A stretch of 64,000 bases of DNA from Burkholderia latens (GCF_001718795.1 NZ_CP013435.1:558001-622000); one strand, 5' to 3'. Positions 53,006-63,285 are shown, numbered from the stretch's first letter. Made by a program: numbers and translations. The notes: a model not told the origin generated them from the letters alone.

Positions 53006-55999
53006 ATGCAAACCACCGACAACGCGACGTCCCAGTACGAGAGCGCCTCGAGCCGTCCGCTCGGCGGGACCGAACAGGGCGCGCAGGCGCTCGCGCCGCA
53101 GGCCACGTTCGCCGACTACAAGGTGATCCGCCGCAACGGCAGCGTGGTGTCGTTCGAGCCTTCGAAGATCGCGATTGCGGTGACCAAGGCTTTCCTGGCC
53201 GTCAACGGCGGGCAGGGCGCGGCATCGGCGCGCGTACGCGAACTCGTCGAGCAGCTCACGCACAACGTCGTGCGCGCGCTCGTGCGCAGCCGTCCTAACG
53301 GCGGTACGTTCCATATCGAAGACATCCAGGACCAGGTCGAACTCGCGCTGATGCGCGGCGGCGAGCACAACGTCGCGCGCGCGTACGTGCTGTATCGAGA
53401 GAAGCGCCATCTCGAGCGCCAGCATGCGGGCGAGGAAGCGGCGGCAGCGGGCGGCGAGTCGAGCACCGGCATCAACGTCGTCGACAACGGCGTCACGCGC
53501 CCGCTCGACATGAACGCGCTGCGCGCGCTGATCGTGTCGGCATGCGACGGTCTCGGCACCGCGGTTAACCCTGACCCGATCGTCGCGGAAACGGTGAAGA
53601 ACCTGTACGACGGCGTGCCGATGAGCCAGGTCTACGACTCGGCGATCCTCGCTGCGCGCACGATGATCGAGAAGGATCCGGCGTACAGCCAGGTCACGGC
53701 CCGCATCCTGTTGCACACGATCCGCCGCGAGATCCTCGGCGAGGAAGTCGTCCAGGCCGAGATGTCGGCCCGCTACGCGGAATATTTCCCGCAGTTCCTG
53801 AAGCGCGGCGTCGACGCCGGCCTGCTCGACGACAAGCTGCTGCAGTTCGATCTGAAGCGTCTCGGCGAAGCGCTCGACGCGAACCGCGACCTGCAGTTCG
53901 GCTACCTCGGCTTGCAGACGCTGTACGACCGCTACTTCCTGCACGTCGACGGCACGCGCATCGAAATGCCGCAGGCGTTCTTCATGCGCGTCGCGATGGG
54001 CCTGTCGCTGAACGAGATCGACCGCGAAACGCGCGCGATCGAGTTCTACAACGTGCTGTCGAGCTTCGACTTCATGAGCTCGACGCCGACGCTGTTCAAC
54101 TCGGGCACGCACCGCTCGCAGCTGTCGTCGTGCTACCTGACGACGGTCGCGGACGACCTCGACGGCATCTATGAAGCGCTGAAGGAAAACGCGCTGCTGT
54201 CGAAGTTCGCCGGCGGTCTCGGCAATGACTGGACGCGCGTGCGTGCGCTCGGCTCGCATATCAAGGGCACGAACGGCAAGTCGCAGGGCGTGGTGCCGTT
54301 CCTGAAGGTCGTCAACGATACGGCGGTCGCGGTCAACCAGGGCGGCAAGCGCAAGGGCGCGGTGTGCGCGTACCTCGAATCGTGGCACCTCGACATCGAG
54401 GAATTCCTGGAGCTGCGCAAGAACACCGGCGACGATCGCCGCCGCACGCACGACATGAACACGGCGAACTGGATTCCCGACCTGTTCATGAAGCGTGTGA
54501 TGGAGGGCGGCGAATGGACGCTGTTCTCGCCGTCGACGTGCCCGGACCTGCACGACAAGTTCGGCGCGGAGTTCGAGGCAGCTTACACGGCTTACGAAGA
54601 CAAGGTCGCGCGCGGCGAGATCAAGCTGTTCAAGAAGATCCCGGCGCAGCAGCTCTGGCGCAAGATGCTCGGGATGCTGTTCGAGACGGGCCACCCGTGG
54701 ATCACGTTCAAGGATCCGTGCAACGTGCGCTCGCCGCAGCAGCACGTCGGCGTCGTCCACTCGTCGAACCTGTGCACGGAAATCACGCTGAACACGAGCG
54801 ACACCGAAATCGCGGTGTGCAACCTGGGTTCGGTCAACCTCGTCGCCCACCTGGTGAAGCAGGCCGACGGCAGCTACGCGCTCGACCACGACAAGCTGAA
54901 GCGCACGATCAGCGTCGCGATGCGCATGCTCGACAACGTGATCGACATCAACTACTACGCGGTGCCGAAGGCGCGTAACTCGAACCTGAAGCACCGTCCG
55001 GTCGGCATGGGCATCATGGGCTTCCAGGACTGCCTGCACCTGCTGCGCACGCCGTACGCGTCGCAGGCGGCTGTCGAGTTCGCCGATCGTTCGATGGAAG
55101 CGGTTTGCTACTACGCTTACTACGCGTCGACCGAGCTGGCCGAGGAACGCGGCCGCTACTCGAGCTACCGCGGCTCGCTGTGGGATCGCGGCATCCTCCC
55201 GCAGGACACGCTGAAGCTGCTGGCGGAAGCGCGCGGCGGCTACGTCGAGGTCGACACGTCGGAGTCGCTCGACTGGACGGCGCTGCGTTCGCGGATCGCG
55301 ACGCACGGCATGCGCAACTCGAACTGCGTCGCGATCGCGCCGACGGCGACGATCTCGAACATCATCGGCGTGTCGGCGTGCATCGAGCCGACCTTCCAGA
55401 ACCTGTACGTGAAGTCCAACCTGTCGGGCGAGTTCACGGTGGTCAACGAATACCTCGTGCGCGACCTGAAGGAGCGCGGCCTGTGGGACGAGGTGATGGT
55501 CGCCGACCTGAAGTACTTCGACGGCATGCTGTCGCGCATCGACCGCATCCCGGCCGATCTGCGCGCGATCTATGCGACCGCGTTCGAAGTCGACCCGACG
55601 TGGCTGGTCGAAGCTGCATCGCGTCGCCAGAAGTGGATCGACCAGGCGCAGTCGCTGAACATCTACATGGGCGGCGCGTCGGGCAAGAAGCTCGACGAGG
55701 TCTACAAGCTCGCATGGCTGCGCGGCCTGAAGACGACGTACTACCTGCGCACGATGGCGGCGACGCACGTCGAGAAGTCGACGGTCGCGCACGGCGCGCT
55801 GAACGCAGTGCCGACGAGTGGTGGTTCGGGCAGCGGCGGCGCGCAAGGCGCAGCAGGCGGCTTCGGTGCGGCGGGCGGTGATGCGTCGTCGGGCGCGCTC
55901 GGCGCGGCTGCAGCACTTGCGCCGGTCGAAGCGGATGGTCCGGTGTGCACGATGCGTCCGGGCGATCCGGGCTTCGACGAGTGCGAAGCGTGCCAGTAA
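53006..55999 (+). CDS. nrdA: Class Ia ribonucleotide reductase alpha subunit
   Basis: Encodes 997 residues. NrdA reduces ribonucleoside diphosphates with the radical from NrdB. An N-terminal ATP cone (YKVIRRNGSVVSFEPSKI, about residues 37-125) implies dATP feedback. The barrel has LSSCYLTTV, the finger-loop NLCTEI and NLGSVNL. The C-terminal redox pair is in FDECEACQ, reached through a long Gly/Ala/Ser linker (about 930-975). AGGAG precedes the ATG at 53006; frames upstream are open but carry no homology. Confidence 0.97.
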   Translation: MQTTDNATSQYESASSRPLGGTEQGAQALAPQATFADYKVIRRNGSVVSFEPSKIAIAVTKAFLAVNGGQGAASARVRELVEQLTHNVVRALVRSRPNGGTFHIEDIQDQVELALMRGGEHNVARAYVLYREKRHLERQHAGEEAAAAGGESSTGINVVDNGVTRPLDMNALRALIVSACDGLGTAVNPDPIVAETVKNLYDGVPMSQVYDSAILAARTMIEKDPAYSQVTARILLHTIRREILGEEVVQAEMSARYAEYFPQFLKRGVDAGLLDDKLLQFDLKRLGEALDANRDLQFGYLGLQTLYDRYFLHVDGTRIEMPQAFFMRVAMGLSLNEIDRETRAIEFYNVLSSFDFMSSTPTLFNSGTHRSQLSSCYLTTVADDLDGIYEALKENALLSKFAGGLGNDWTRVRALGSHIKGTNGKSQGVVPFLKVVNDTAVAVNQGGKRKGAVCAYLESWHLDIEEFLELRKNTGDDRRRTHDMNTANWIPDLFMKRVMEGGEWTLFSPSTCPDLHDKFGAEFEAAYTAYEDKVARGEIKLFKKIPAQQLWRKMLGMLFETGHPWITFKDPCNVRSPQQHVGVVHSSNLCTEITLNTSDTEIAVCNLGSVNLVAHLVKQADGSYALDHDKLKRTISVAMRMLDNVIDINYYAVPKARNSNLKHRPVGMGIMGFQDCLHLLRTPYASQAAVEFADRSMEAVCYYAYYASTELAEERGRYSSYRGSLWDRGILPQDTLKLLAEARGGYVEVDTSESLDWTALRSRIATHGMRNSNCVAIAPTATISNIIGVSACIEPTFQNLYVKSNLSGEFTVVNEYLVRDLKERGLWDEVMVADLKYFDGMLSRIDRIPADLRAIYATAFEVDPTWLVEAASRRQKWIDQAQSLNIYMGGASGKKLDEVYKLAWLRGLKTTYYLRTMAATHVEKSTVAHGALNAVPTSGGSGSGGAQGAAGGFGAAGGDASSGALGAAAALAPVEADGPVCTMRPGDPGFDECEACQ

Positions 56000-56362
56000 C
56001 GCAGCGCGCATGACCTGAAGAAGGTTCGGGCGGCGCGCACGGCAACCGATCGAGGTTGAAGTGTGCGCCGCTCTCTACTAAAAAAATGATAAGGAATCTG
56101 TAACGCGACATCTGCGTTGCAAGCAGTGACAAGCGATCGAAACATCCCCGACGACGTCGCGTTTCGATCAGCGTTCGATGCGTCGAGCGCACCTCGCGAT
56201 ACATGCGCGACACGCGTCGCGCTCTGCATGAACGACGATGCGTTGCTCAAAGTGTTGTATCGAGGTCGCAACGCGAATCGAAAAAAGGATTTTTCGTGAG
56301 CGAACCCTTTTATCGCTCAGGAAAAGATGGTACAAACCGTTCTAAATTGATGGTGAGAATTT
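56000..56362 (+). other. nrdA-nrdB intergenic stretch with two inverted repeats
   Basis: No gene is visible in these 363 bp. GATCGAAAC (56135-56143) pairs with GTTTCGATC (56161-56169), and TGAGCGA (56297-56303) pairs with TCGCTCA (56313-56319), the second only about 45 bp before the nrdB ATG. These could be operator or leader structures; no clear promoter is visible. Confidence 0.5.
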
Positions 56363-57574
56363 ATGCTCAACTGGGATGACGAGAAGACTGCCGTAACCCC
56401 CGCGAGCGGAGCGCAGCAAAATGCGTTGCGCACCTCCGCAGGGATGGCTGTCGGAATGCAGGCTGCAACGCCCGCCGCCCATCAGGTCCGTGACATCTTC
56501 GAAGGCGATCTCGCGGTGCCGCCGCAAGCATCGGCTGTTCCCGCAGGCAGTTCGGAAGCGCGGGTCAACGTTGCGGACAAGCGCATCATCAACGGCCAGA
56601 CTGACGTCAATCAGCTGGTGCCGTTCAAATACAAGTGGGCGTGGGAAAAGTATCTGGCCGGTTGCGCGAACCACTGGATGCCGCAGGAAATCAACATGTC
56701 CCGCGACATCGCTCTCTGGAAGGACCCGAACGGTCTGACCGAGGACGAGCGCCGCATCGTCAAGCGCAACCTCGGCTTCTTCGTGACGGCCGACTCGCTC
56801 GCCGCGAACAACATCGTGCTGGGCACGTACCGCCACATCACGGCGCCCGAGTGCCGGCAGTTCCTGCTGCGCCAGGCGTTCGAAGAGGCGATCCACACGC
56901 ACGCGTATCAATACATTGTCGAATCGCTCGGTCTCGATGAAGGCGAGATCTTCAACGCGTACCACGAGGTACCGTCGATCCGTGCGAAGGACGAATTCCT
57001 GATCCCGTTCATCCATACGCTGACGGATCCGGCCTTCAAGACCGGCACGCTCGAAGCGGATCAGAAGCTGCTGAAGTCGCTGATCGTGTTCGCCTGCATC
57101 ATGGAAGGCCTGTTCTTCTATGTCGGCTTCACGCAGATTCTCGCGCTCGGCCGCCAGAACAAGATGACGGGTGCTGCAGAGCAATATCAGTACATCCTGC
57201 GCGACGAGTCGATGCACTGCAATTTCGGCATCGACCTGATCAACCAGATCAAGCTCGAAAACCCGCATCTCTGGACCGCGGAATTCCGCACGGAGATCCG
57301 CGAGCTGTTCAAGCAGGCTGTCGAACTCGAATACCGCTACGCCGAGGACACGATGCCGCGCGGCGTGCTGGGTCTGAACGCGTCGATGTTCAAGAGCTAT
57401 CTGCGCTTCATCAGCAACCGCCGTTGCCAGCAGATCGGCCTCGATCCGCTGTTCCCGAACAAGGAAAACCCGTTCCCGTGGATGAGCGAGATGATCGACC
57501 TGAAGAAGGAACGCAACTTCTTCGAGACGCGAGTGATCGAGTATCAGACGGGCGGCGCGCTGTCCTGGGAATAA
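56363..57574 (+). CDS. nrdB: Class Ia ribonucleotide reductase beta subunit
   Basis: Encodes 403 residues. NrdB carries the di-iron centre and tyrosyl radical. Seen: a long N-terminal extension (about 60 residues), then [35 protein letters not shown] (iron ligands), FFYVGF, and [15 protein letters not shown] (ligands). The C-terminal [16 protein letters not shown] would bind NrdA. Unusual in being 363 bp from nrdA. Confidence 0.96.
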   Translation: MLNWDDEKTAVTPASGAQQNALRTSAGMAVGMQAATPAAHQVRDIFEGDLAVPPQASAVPAGSSEARVNVADKRIINGQTDVNQLVPFKYKWAWEKYLAGCANHWMPQEINMSRDIALWKDPNGLTEDERRIVKRNLGFFVTADSLAANNIVLGTYRHITAPECRQFLLRQAFEEAIHTHAYQYIVESLGLDEGEIFNAYHEVPSIRAKDEFLIPFIHTLTDPAFKTGTLEADQKLLKSLIVFACIMEGLFFYVGFTQILALGRQNKMTGAAEQYQYILRDESMHCNFGIDLINQIKLENPHLWTAEFRTEIRELFKQAVELEYRYAEDTMPRGVLGLNASMFKSYLRFISNRRCQQIGLDPLFPNKENPFPWMSEMIDLKKERNFFETRVIEYQTGGALSWE

Positions 57575-58011
57575 CCCGCAGCAGCGAACCCGTCACATGA
57601 TGGAGCAGCCGGTGGCCTCTCGGCCCCGGTCCAAGGTTTAGGAGCAAGAACGCCTGATGCAAAGCATGCCCGGTGCCTTAACGGCCCAACGACATGATCG
57701 GCACTTTGCGAACCCTTCAGTGGGATGGGCAAACTTCCCTCCGGAAAAAGCGGACAGCCATGTGGCGATCCGCTTGATCAAGCGATTAGGGGTAGCGGCG
57801 CGAGGTGCGCCGGCTGCCGACTTGATTTGGCGCGCGAGGCCATGGGGTCACGCGCGCCATACCGTATTCATTAGCGTAAGCGCGCTGTATCCGCGTACGC
57901 CGATGAATAGCCCGCTTCGAAGCGCACGTGCTGAACAGCGTCCGCGGGAAGCGGGTTTTGACGAAGGGTGTAGTTTGAACTGACTCTCATCTGAACCTGA
58001 AGGAGAACAAC
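57575..58011 (+). other. 437-bp interval before the H1-like gene, no recognised gene
   Basis: No convincing coding region. It holds a hairpin near 57611-57630 (CCGGTGGCC ... GGCCCCGG) and a terminator-like structure CCCGCTTC (57911-57918) with GAAGCGGG (57948-57955) followed by TTTT, 52 bp before the H1-like ATG. An AAGGAG site serves that ATG. A long leader or a small RNA is possible. Confidence 0.5.
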
Positions 58012-58662
58012 ATGGCTACTGCCAAGAAAAAACCGGCTGCTAAGAAGGCCGCTGCCAAGAAGACCGTTGCGAAGAAGGCTGCTCCGGCGAAGAAGGCCGC
58101 TGCAGTGAAGAAGGTTGCTGCGAAGAAAGTCGCGGTGAAGAAGGTCGCCGCGAAGAAGGCAGCACCGGCGAAGAAGGCTGCTGCTAAGAAGGTCGCGGCA
58201 AAGAAGGTCGCAACGAAGAAGGTTGCAGCCAAGAAGGCAGCACCGGCGAAGAAGGCCGCAGCGAAGAAGGTTGCAGCCAAGAAGGTCGCAACGAAGAAGG
58301 TTGCAGCGAAGAAGGCCGCACCGGCGAAGAAGGCTGCAGCGAAGAAGGCCGCACCGGCGAAGAAGGCTGCAGCGAAGAAGGCCGCGCCTGCGAAGAAGGC
58401 TGCAGCGAAGAAGGCTGCGCCTGCGAAGAAGGCCGCTGCGAAGAAGGCTGCGCCTGCGAAGAAGGCCGCCCCTGCGAAGAAGGCTGCTGCACCGAAGGCT
58501 GCTGCTCCGGCGAAGAAGGCTGCTGCTCCGAAGAAGGCCGTCGTGAAGAAGGCTGCACCGGCAACCACCGCGTCGACTGCGTCGGTTGCGCCGGCATCGG
58601 GCGTGAAGACCGCGCTCAACCCGGCAGCGGCATGGCCGTTCCCGACCGGCAGCCGTCCGTAA
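58012..58662 (+). CDS. Histone H1-like DNA-binding protein (AAKK repeats)
   Basis: Encodes 216 residues, almost entirely repeats of Lys-Lys-Ala-Ala with Pro or Val (KKAAPAKKAAAKK type), like the C-terminal tail of histone H1 and bacterial HctB/AlgP-like proteins. It should bind DNA non-specifically and may compact or regulate the nucleoid. There is no globular domain; the last 30 residues are Ala/Thr/Pro-rich and end FPTGSRP. The repeat DNA is prone to length change. AAGGAG precedes the ATG. Confidence 0.9.
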   Translation: MATAKKKPAAKKAAAKKTVAKKAAPAKKAAAVKKVAAKKVAVKKVAAKKAAPAKKAAAKKVAAKKVATKKVAAKKAAPAKKAAAKKVAAKKVATKKVAAKKAAPAKKAAAKKAAPAKKAAAKKAAPAKKAAAKKAAPAKKAAAKKAAPAKKAAPAKKAAAPKAAAPAKKAAAPKKAVVKKAAPATTASTASVAPASGVKTALNPAAAWPFPTGSRP

Positions 58663-58728
58663 TCGCGGCTGACCCGTACTACCCGGACACTCACGTGGTG
58701 TCCGCGGGTTGAGTAGCGCTACTCAATC

Positions 58729-58764
58729 GATCCCGCCATCTGGCTCAGGTGGCGGGATTTTTTT
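58729..58764 (+). terminator. Terminator of the H1-like gene
   Basis: ATCCCGCCA (58730-58738) pairs with TGGCGGGAT (58750-58758), followed by seven T. Confidence 0.93.
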
Positions 58765-58806
58765 CGTCCGGATTCGTCCACACACGGGCCGGTGGCCGAG
58801 TGTGGA

Positions 58807-58842
58807 CGAAAAAAAACGCATGTGCGGCTGCGCACATGCGTT
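58807..58842 (-). terminator. Terminator of the glycine-zipper lipoprotein gene
   Basis: A 12-bp stem (58815-58826 with 58831-58842) is followed on the minus strand by a run of T (A-run 58809-58816). A further hairpin, GTCCACAC/GTGTGGAC (58776-58783 with 58800-58807), lies between this terminator and that of the H1-like gene. Confidence 0.9.
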
Positions 58843-58877
58843 CGACCGCGGTTTGCACCGCGCGCTGAGGATGCTCG

Positions 58878-59351
58878 TTAGTGCGTGACGCGCGTGACGC
58901 CACCGCTCGACAGCAGTCGCACACGCTCGCCGGCGCGGAACATCTCGCCGCTCGCGGCCTGCGTGATCGAACGCAGATCGCCGTTGTCGAGGCGCACGGT
59001 GATTTCGACGCCGTTCGCGGTGCTGAGGTTTTCGCCAACCGCGTTCCCGGCGACCGCGCCGACGAGGCCGCCCGCGATGGCCGTCAGGATCGACCCCTTG
59101 CCGCCGCCGATCGCGCTGCCGGCGACCGCGCCGAGCGCGCCGCCGCCGAGCGTGCCGATCGCGCTGCCGCCGCCGTCGGACTGAATGCGCACCGCGCGGA
59201 CGCTTTCGACCGTGCCCATGCGTACAGTCTGTTCGCGCTGCGCCTGACCGACGCTATAGACGTCCGCCGAACCCGGCGGGGTGAAGCAGCCGGCGAGCGT
59301 GAACGTGGCCGTCAGCATGGCCGCGAGCGTGAGGGTTTGTTTGGTCAACAT
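58878..59351 (-). CDS. Glycine-zipper outer-membrane lipoprotein (SlyB/Pcp-like)
   Basis: Encodes 157 residues. A lipoprotein signal ends at LAGC (Cys near residue 22). A Gly-zipper 2TM region (GTLGGGALGAVAGSAIGGG ... GGLVGAVAGNAVG, about 67-105) follows and a beta-rich C-terminus (ITVRLDNGDLRSI, FRAGERVRLL). SlyB-type proteins stabilise the outer membrane under stress. Specific role here is inferred. Confidence 0.9.
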   Translation of the reverse strand: MLTKQTLTLAAMLTATFTLAGCFTPPGSADVYSVGQAQREQTVRMGTVESVRAVRIQSDGGGSAIGTLGGGALGAVAGSAIGGGKGSILTAIAGGLVGAVAGNAVGENLSTANGVEITVRLDNGDLRSITQAASGEMFRAGERVRLLSSGGVTRVTH

Positions 59352-59370
59352 CTTTGCTCTCCCACAATAT

Positions 59371-60309
59371 TCATTTGAGACTGTACCCGAAGGCAGCCTC
59401 GAAGCGCGCGTCGATATCGGCGCGCGTCAGTGCGTAAGTTTGAGGCCCCTGGTGGGCGATCTTGATCGAGCCCATCAGGCTCGCGAGGCGGCCCGTGGTT
59501 GCCCAGTCGAGGCCGTTCTCGATGCCGTACAGCAGGCCGCCCCGGAACGCGTCGCCGCAACCGGTGGGATCGACGACGCGCTCTGCTTGCACGACCGGAA
59601 TCTGTTCTTCGCCGTTTTTGTGAAGAATGGTAGCGCCGTGCTCGCCGCGCGTGATGATCAACGCCTGAACCCGGCTGGCGATTTCCTTCTCGGACCAGCC
59701 CGTCTTGTCGCTCACGAGCTTGGCCTCGTAGTCGTTGACCGCGACGAACGTCGCGAGTTCAATGATGCGGCGCAGCGTCGCGCCGTCGAACAGCGGCAGG
59801 CCCTGGCCCGGGTCGAAGATGAAAGGGATGCCGGCCTTCGCGAATTGCTCGGCGTGCTGGACCATCCCGTCGAAGCCGTCCGGTGCGACGATGCCGAGCT
59901 TCACGCCCGGCACTTCGTCTGCGCGGTTCAGGTGCGACTGCATCATCGCGCCCGGATGGAATGCGGTGATCTGGTTGTTCTCGAGATCGGTCGTGATCAT
60001 CGCCTGCGCGGTGTGCGCGTCGGGCACCACGCGCACGCTGGCCTTAGAAATGCCGAGGCTGTCGAGGCGCTCCAGATAGCGGTCGGCGTCGTTTGCACCG
60101 ACCGTCGCCATGATGCGCGCGTCGCCGCCGAGCATGTGCAGCGCGTAAGCGATGTTCCCCGCGCAACCGCCGAATTCGCGACGCATCGTCGGCACGAGGA
60201 AGCTCACGTTCAGAAGGTGAACCTGGTCGGGCAGGATGTGCTCGCGAAACCGGCCTTCGAAGGTCATGATGTTGTCGTAGGCGAGCGAGCCGCAAATCAG
60301 CGTAGTCAA
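59371..60309 (-). CDS. PfkB-family carbohydrate/nucleoside kinase
   Basis: Encodes about 312 residues of the ribokinase fold. Seen: EFGGCAGNIAYALHMLGGDA (substrate region) and the C-terminal PfkB signature DPTGCGDAFRGGLLYG with the catalytic Asp. Homologues in beta-proteobacteria are annotated adenosine kinase-like or as general sugar kinases, so the substrate is open. I chose the TTG at 60309 (LTTLICGSLAYDN), with AGGA upstream; a TTG 8 codons earlier is possible. Confidence 0.85.
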   Translation of the reverse strand: MTTLICGSLAYDNIMTFEGRFREHILPDQVHLLNVSFLVPTMRREFGGCAGNIAYALHMLGGDARIMATVGANDADRYLERLDSLGISKASVRVVPDAHTAQAMITTDLENNQITAFHPGAMMQSHLNRADEVPGVKLGIVAPDGFDGMVQHAEQFAKAGIPFIFDPGQGLPLFDGATLRRIIELATFVAVNDYEAKLVSDKTGWSEKEIASRVQALIITRGEHGATILHKNGEEQIPVVQAERVVDPTGCGDAFRGGLLYGIENGLDWATTGRLASLMGSIKIAHQGPQTYALTRADIDARFEAAFGYSLK

Positions 60310-60399
60310 GGCGTGCGTTCCTGTAGAGAGCAAAGGGAGGCGGCCGCCCGGCCGGCGCGCGGCGTCTGGCCTCGCGCGGCAGAGCCGGGCGGCAGCAGG

Positions 60400-60903
60400 T
60401 TACTTCAGCGCGGCGAGCGCTGCGTCGTAGTTCGGCTCGTCCTTGATTTCGCTGACGAGTTGCGCGTGGATCACCTTGTCCTGCGCGTCGAGCACGACGA
60501 CCGCGCGGGCCGTCAGACCGTTCAGCGGGCCGCTCGTCACGTCGACGCCGTATGCATTCGCGAATGCGCGGCCGCCGCGGAACGTCGAAGCCGTCACGAC
60601 GTTGGCGAGGCCTTCGGTCGTGCAGAAACGCGTGGCAGCGAACGGCAGGTCGCCGGACACGACGATCACGACGGTGTTGTCGAGCGACGACGCGGCTTCG
60701 TTGAACTTGCGGGTCGACGTCGCGCAGGTCGGCGTGTCGAGGCTCGGGACGATGTTCAGCACCTTGCGCTTGCCGGCGAAGCTGGCGAGCGTCAGATCGG
60801 CGAGGTCCTTGCCGACCAGCTTGAAGTCGGGGGCTTGCGAGCCGACGGCCGGGAACGTGCCGGCGAGATCGATCGGGTTGCCACCCAGCGTAACTTTGCT
60901 CAT
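60400..60903 (-). CDS. tpx: Thiol peroxidase Tpx (2-Cys peroxiredoxin)
   Basis: Encodes 167 residues. Tpx reduces peroxides with thioredoxin. The peroxidatic Cys60 is in [13 protein letters not shown] and the resolving Cys94 in TRFCTTEG, the spacing typical of Tpx. The N-terminus [13 protein letters not shown] matches the family. GGAG precedes the ATG. Confidence 0.96.
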   Translation of the reverse strand: MSKVTLGGNPIDLAGTFPAVGSQAPDFKLVGKDLADLTLASFAGKRKVLNIVPSLDTPTCATSTRKFNEAASSLDNTVVIVVSGDLPFAATRFCTTEGLANVVTASTFRGGRAFANAYGVDVTSGPLNGLTARAVVVLDAQDKVIHAQLVSEIKDEPNYDAALAALK

Positions 60904-60976
60904 GTTCGTGCTCCGAAATAGCGCGCCGCTGCGGCGCGCGGGTTGAGACGGGCGCGCATGCGCGCGCCGCGGGGCG

Positions 60977-62335
60977 TCACGGATAGAAAATCTGGACGCG
61001 GAAATTCGACGCAGGCGCGCCGTTCGTGTCGACACGCACGACCATCGTCTGCGTCGTGCCGGGCGGCAGCCCGGCGTCGATCGGCGTGCCCGGGCGCACG
61101 TAATCGCGCGGCGCGAGCACGCGGCGCACGGTCACGTGATTCGTGTCGTCGAGCAGCGTCAGCTCGAGCGACGGATATGCGAGCGCGACGCGGTAGCGGT
61201 TCGTCAGCGGCACCTTCAGCTCCAGCACGCGCGGGCCGTCGATCTGGCGCAGGTCGGTCGCGTCGAGCCGCAGGCCGTCGATCGCGCGCGGCGGCGTCAC
61301 CTTGCAGCCGAGCGGTGCGCACGCCTGCCGGAACCAGCCCTGCGAGGCCGGCCAGTAGATCATCACGGATTCGCGCTGCCACCACGCGAGCTGCGCGACC
61401 AGCAGCACCGCGAGCGCGGCCGCGACCAGGCCGCCGAAAAAGCCGCCGAGCATCCCGCGGCGCGGCGGCGTGCGCGTCTCGCGCGTGACGGCGAAGGGCG
61501 GGCGATCGTCGTTCGTCGGCGCGGCGGGGAAGGGGGCGGCCGGCTGGATCGCCGGTTGGGGCGGTGGCGCGGCCGGTTCGCCGGCAGTTGCCGCGTGTGC
61601 GTCCGCGCGTTCGCGGGCGGGCGTGTCGGGTGCGGCTTGCGCGGCTGCTTCGGTTTCGGCTTGCGCGGGCCGGAATGCGAAGCGCGGCTCGCGTGGCGCG
61701 TGTTCGTCGTCAGGCACCGCAAAGTGTGCGTTGCGGAACGGTTCGGCAGGTTCCGCCGGTGTGCGTTCGACGGATGCGCCGGGGGCGGCGAAGCGAGGTT
61801 CGCGCGGGTCGGGTTCGACCGGCGGCGCAAGCGGTTCGTCGAAGGGGGGCCGCGCCGCATCCGGTTCGCGCGATCGCGCGGTGTCCGCATGCAGTTCCGC
61901 CGGGCCGGAGACGATCGGCGCCGGCGTGCCGGACAGATGAACGACGCCTGCTTCCATCGACGGCAGCGCGACCGGTATCAGCGGCTCGGTGCGCACCGTC
62001 CGGACGTTGTGCTGCAGTGCCGGATCGACGCCGGCATCGAGCCACGGCGCCCACATGTCCCAGTCGTCGGGTTCGTAGTTGGCGATGGCGGCCGGCTCGG
62101 CCGGTGCGTCGGTGGTGAAGAGCCGCGCGGGCGCGGCGTCGTGCGGCGGCTCGGCGGCCGCCGTTTCGGTCAGCGCCGGCTCGGGCTGCCGCGCCGGTTC
62201 GGGCACGAGCGACTGCGATGCGTTGAAGACCTGCTGGCAGTGTCCGCAGCGCACGAGCCCGTCATGCAGCGACAGCTGCTCCTGCTGCAGCCGGAAGACG
62301 GTTTCGCAATGAGGGCAGCGCGTCGCAAGAAGCAT
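60977..62335 (-). CDS. Zinc-ribbon DUF3426 membrane protein
   Basis: Encodes 452 residues. An MJ0042-type zinc ribbon (C7, C10, C30, C33) opens the protein. A long, Pro/Ala/Glu-rich disordered middle (about 45-290), one membrane helix ([18 protein letters not shown]) and a C-terminal DUF3426 domain ([22 protein letters not shown]) follow. The topology suggests a cytoplasmic zinc module and periplasmic beta domain; function unknown. It is the gene next downstream of prmA, 45 bp after its stop. Confidence 0.88.
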   Translation of the reverse strand: MLLATRCPHCETVFRLQQEQLSLHDGLVRCGHCQQVFNASQSLVPEPARQPEPALTETAAAEPPHDAAPARLFTTDAPAEPAAIANYEPDDWDMWAPWLDAGVDPALQHNVRTVRTEPLIPVALPSMEAGVVHLSGTPAPIVSGPAELHADTARSREPDAARPPFDEPLAPPVEPDPREPRFAAPGASVERTPAEPAEPFRNAHFAVPDDEHAPREPRFAFRPAQAETEAAAQAAPDTPARERADAHAATAGEPAAPPPQPAIQPAAPFPAAPTNDDRPPFAVTRETRTPPRRGMLGGFFGGLVAAALAVLLVAQLAWWQRESVMIYWPASQGWFRQACAPLGCKVTPPRAIDGLRLDATDLRQIDGPRVLELKVPLTNRYRVALAYPSLELTLLDDTNHVTVRRVLAPRDYVRPGTPIDAGLPPGTTQTMVVRVDTNGAPASNFRVQIFYP

Positions 62336-62380
62336 GTCGAGCCGGGCGGCCTGCTGGCCAGAGTGAAGGACAGCGCTATT

Positions 62381-63283
62381 CTAATGGCTTTCGCGCCGGG
62401 TTCCGGCGAGGCATACCCAACCTTCGTGTTCGCGCCAGACGGAGATGTCGACGTAGCGCGCATAGACTGCCGCGACTTCGTCTGCCTGGCGCGCGAGCAC
62501 GCCCGACAGCGCGATGCGCCCGCCCGGTTTCACCTTCGACGCGAGCATCGACGCCATCAGCTTCAGCGGATTCGACAGGATGTTCGCGACGACGATGTCG
62601 AACTCGCCCGCCGGGCACGCGTCGGGCAGGCCGTAAGTGACTTCCGCGTGGTTGCGTTCGCTGTTTTGCCGCGCCGATTCGACGGCCTGCGGGTCGATGT
62701 CGATGCCGACTACGGGGTTCGCCCCGCATTTGTGCGCGAGAATTGCGAGAATGCCCGAGCCGCAGCCGTAGTCGAGCACCGACTGCCCGGGCTTCACCGA
62801 CTGCTCGAGCCACTCCATGCAAAGGCGCGTGGTCGGGTGGCTGCCGGTGCCGAACGCGAGACCCGGGTCGAGCTCGAGGATCAGCGCGTCGGGGTCGGGC
62901 GCATCGTGCCATGACGGCACGACCCAGATCCGTTCGCCGATCGGGATCGGCTCGAACTGCGACTGCGTGAGCCGCACCCAGTCCTGTTCCTCGACTTCGC
63001 GGACGTCGAACTTCGGCGTGTCGGCGATGCCGATCTCGTTCGCGGCGGCCGCGAGCAGCACGGCCGGCTCGTGATCGGGAGACAGCAGCGCGATCACTCG
63101 CGAGTGCTGCCACGCGGTGCGTTCGGGAACGAGGCCGGGCTCGCCGAAGAGCGGCTGTTCGTCGGGCGTGTCGGCGTCGGCATCTTCGACCGACACCGAC
63201 AACGCGCCGAGATCGAGCAGCGCGTCGGACAGCGCCTCCGCATGCTCACGGGCCAGTTCGACGACGAGTTCGCGATAGCTCAT
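62381..63283 (-). CDS. prmA: Ribosomal protein L11 methyltransferase
   Basis: Encodes 300 residues. PrmA trimethylates L11. Seen: an N-terminal substrate-recognition domain (1-120), then the methyltransferase core with [18 protein letters not shown] motif [13 protein letters not shown], and [11 protein letters not shown]. The start lies 2 bp after the accC stop, so the genes are probably co-transcribed. Confidence 0.96.
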   Translation of the reverse strand: MSYRELVVELAREHAEALSDALLDLGALSVSVEDADADTPDEQPLFGEPGLVPERTAWQHSRVIALLSPDHEPAVLLAAAANEIGIADTPKFDVREVEEQDWVRLTQSQFEPIPIGERIWVVPSWHDAPDPDALILELDPGLAFGTGSHPTTRLCMEWLEQSVKPGQSVLDYGCGSGILAILAHKCGANPVVGIDIDPQAVESARQNSERNHAEVTYGLPDACPAGEFDIVVANILSNPLKLMASMLASKVKPGGRIALSGVLARQADEVAAVYARYVDISVWREHEGWVCLAGTRRESH

Positions 63284-63285
63284 GC

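Noticed and set aside
57657..57983. 108-codon open frame upstream of the H1-like gene
   Set aside because: It spans the terminator-like hairpin, has mixed composition, no ribosome-binding site and no recognisable domain.
58012..58694. Antisense frame rich in Phe/Ala over the H1-like gene
   Set aside because: It is the mirror of the Lys-Ala repeat codons; the sense gene has a good ribosome-binding site and known relatives.
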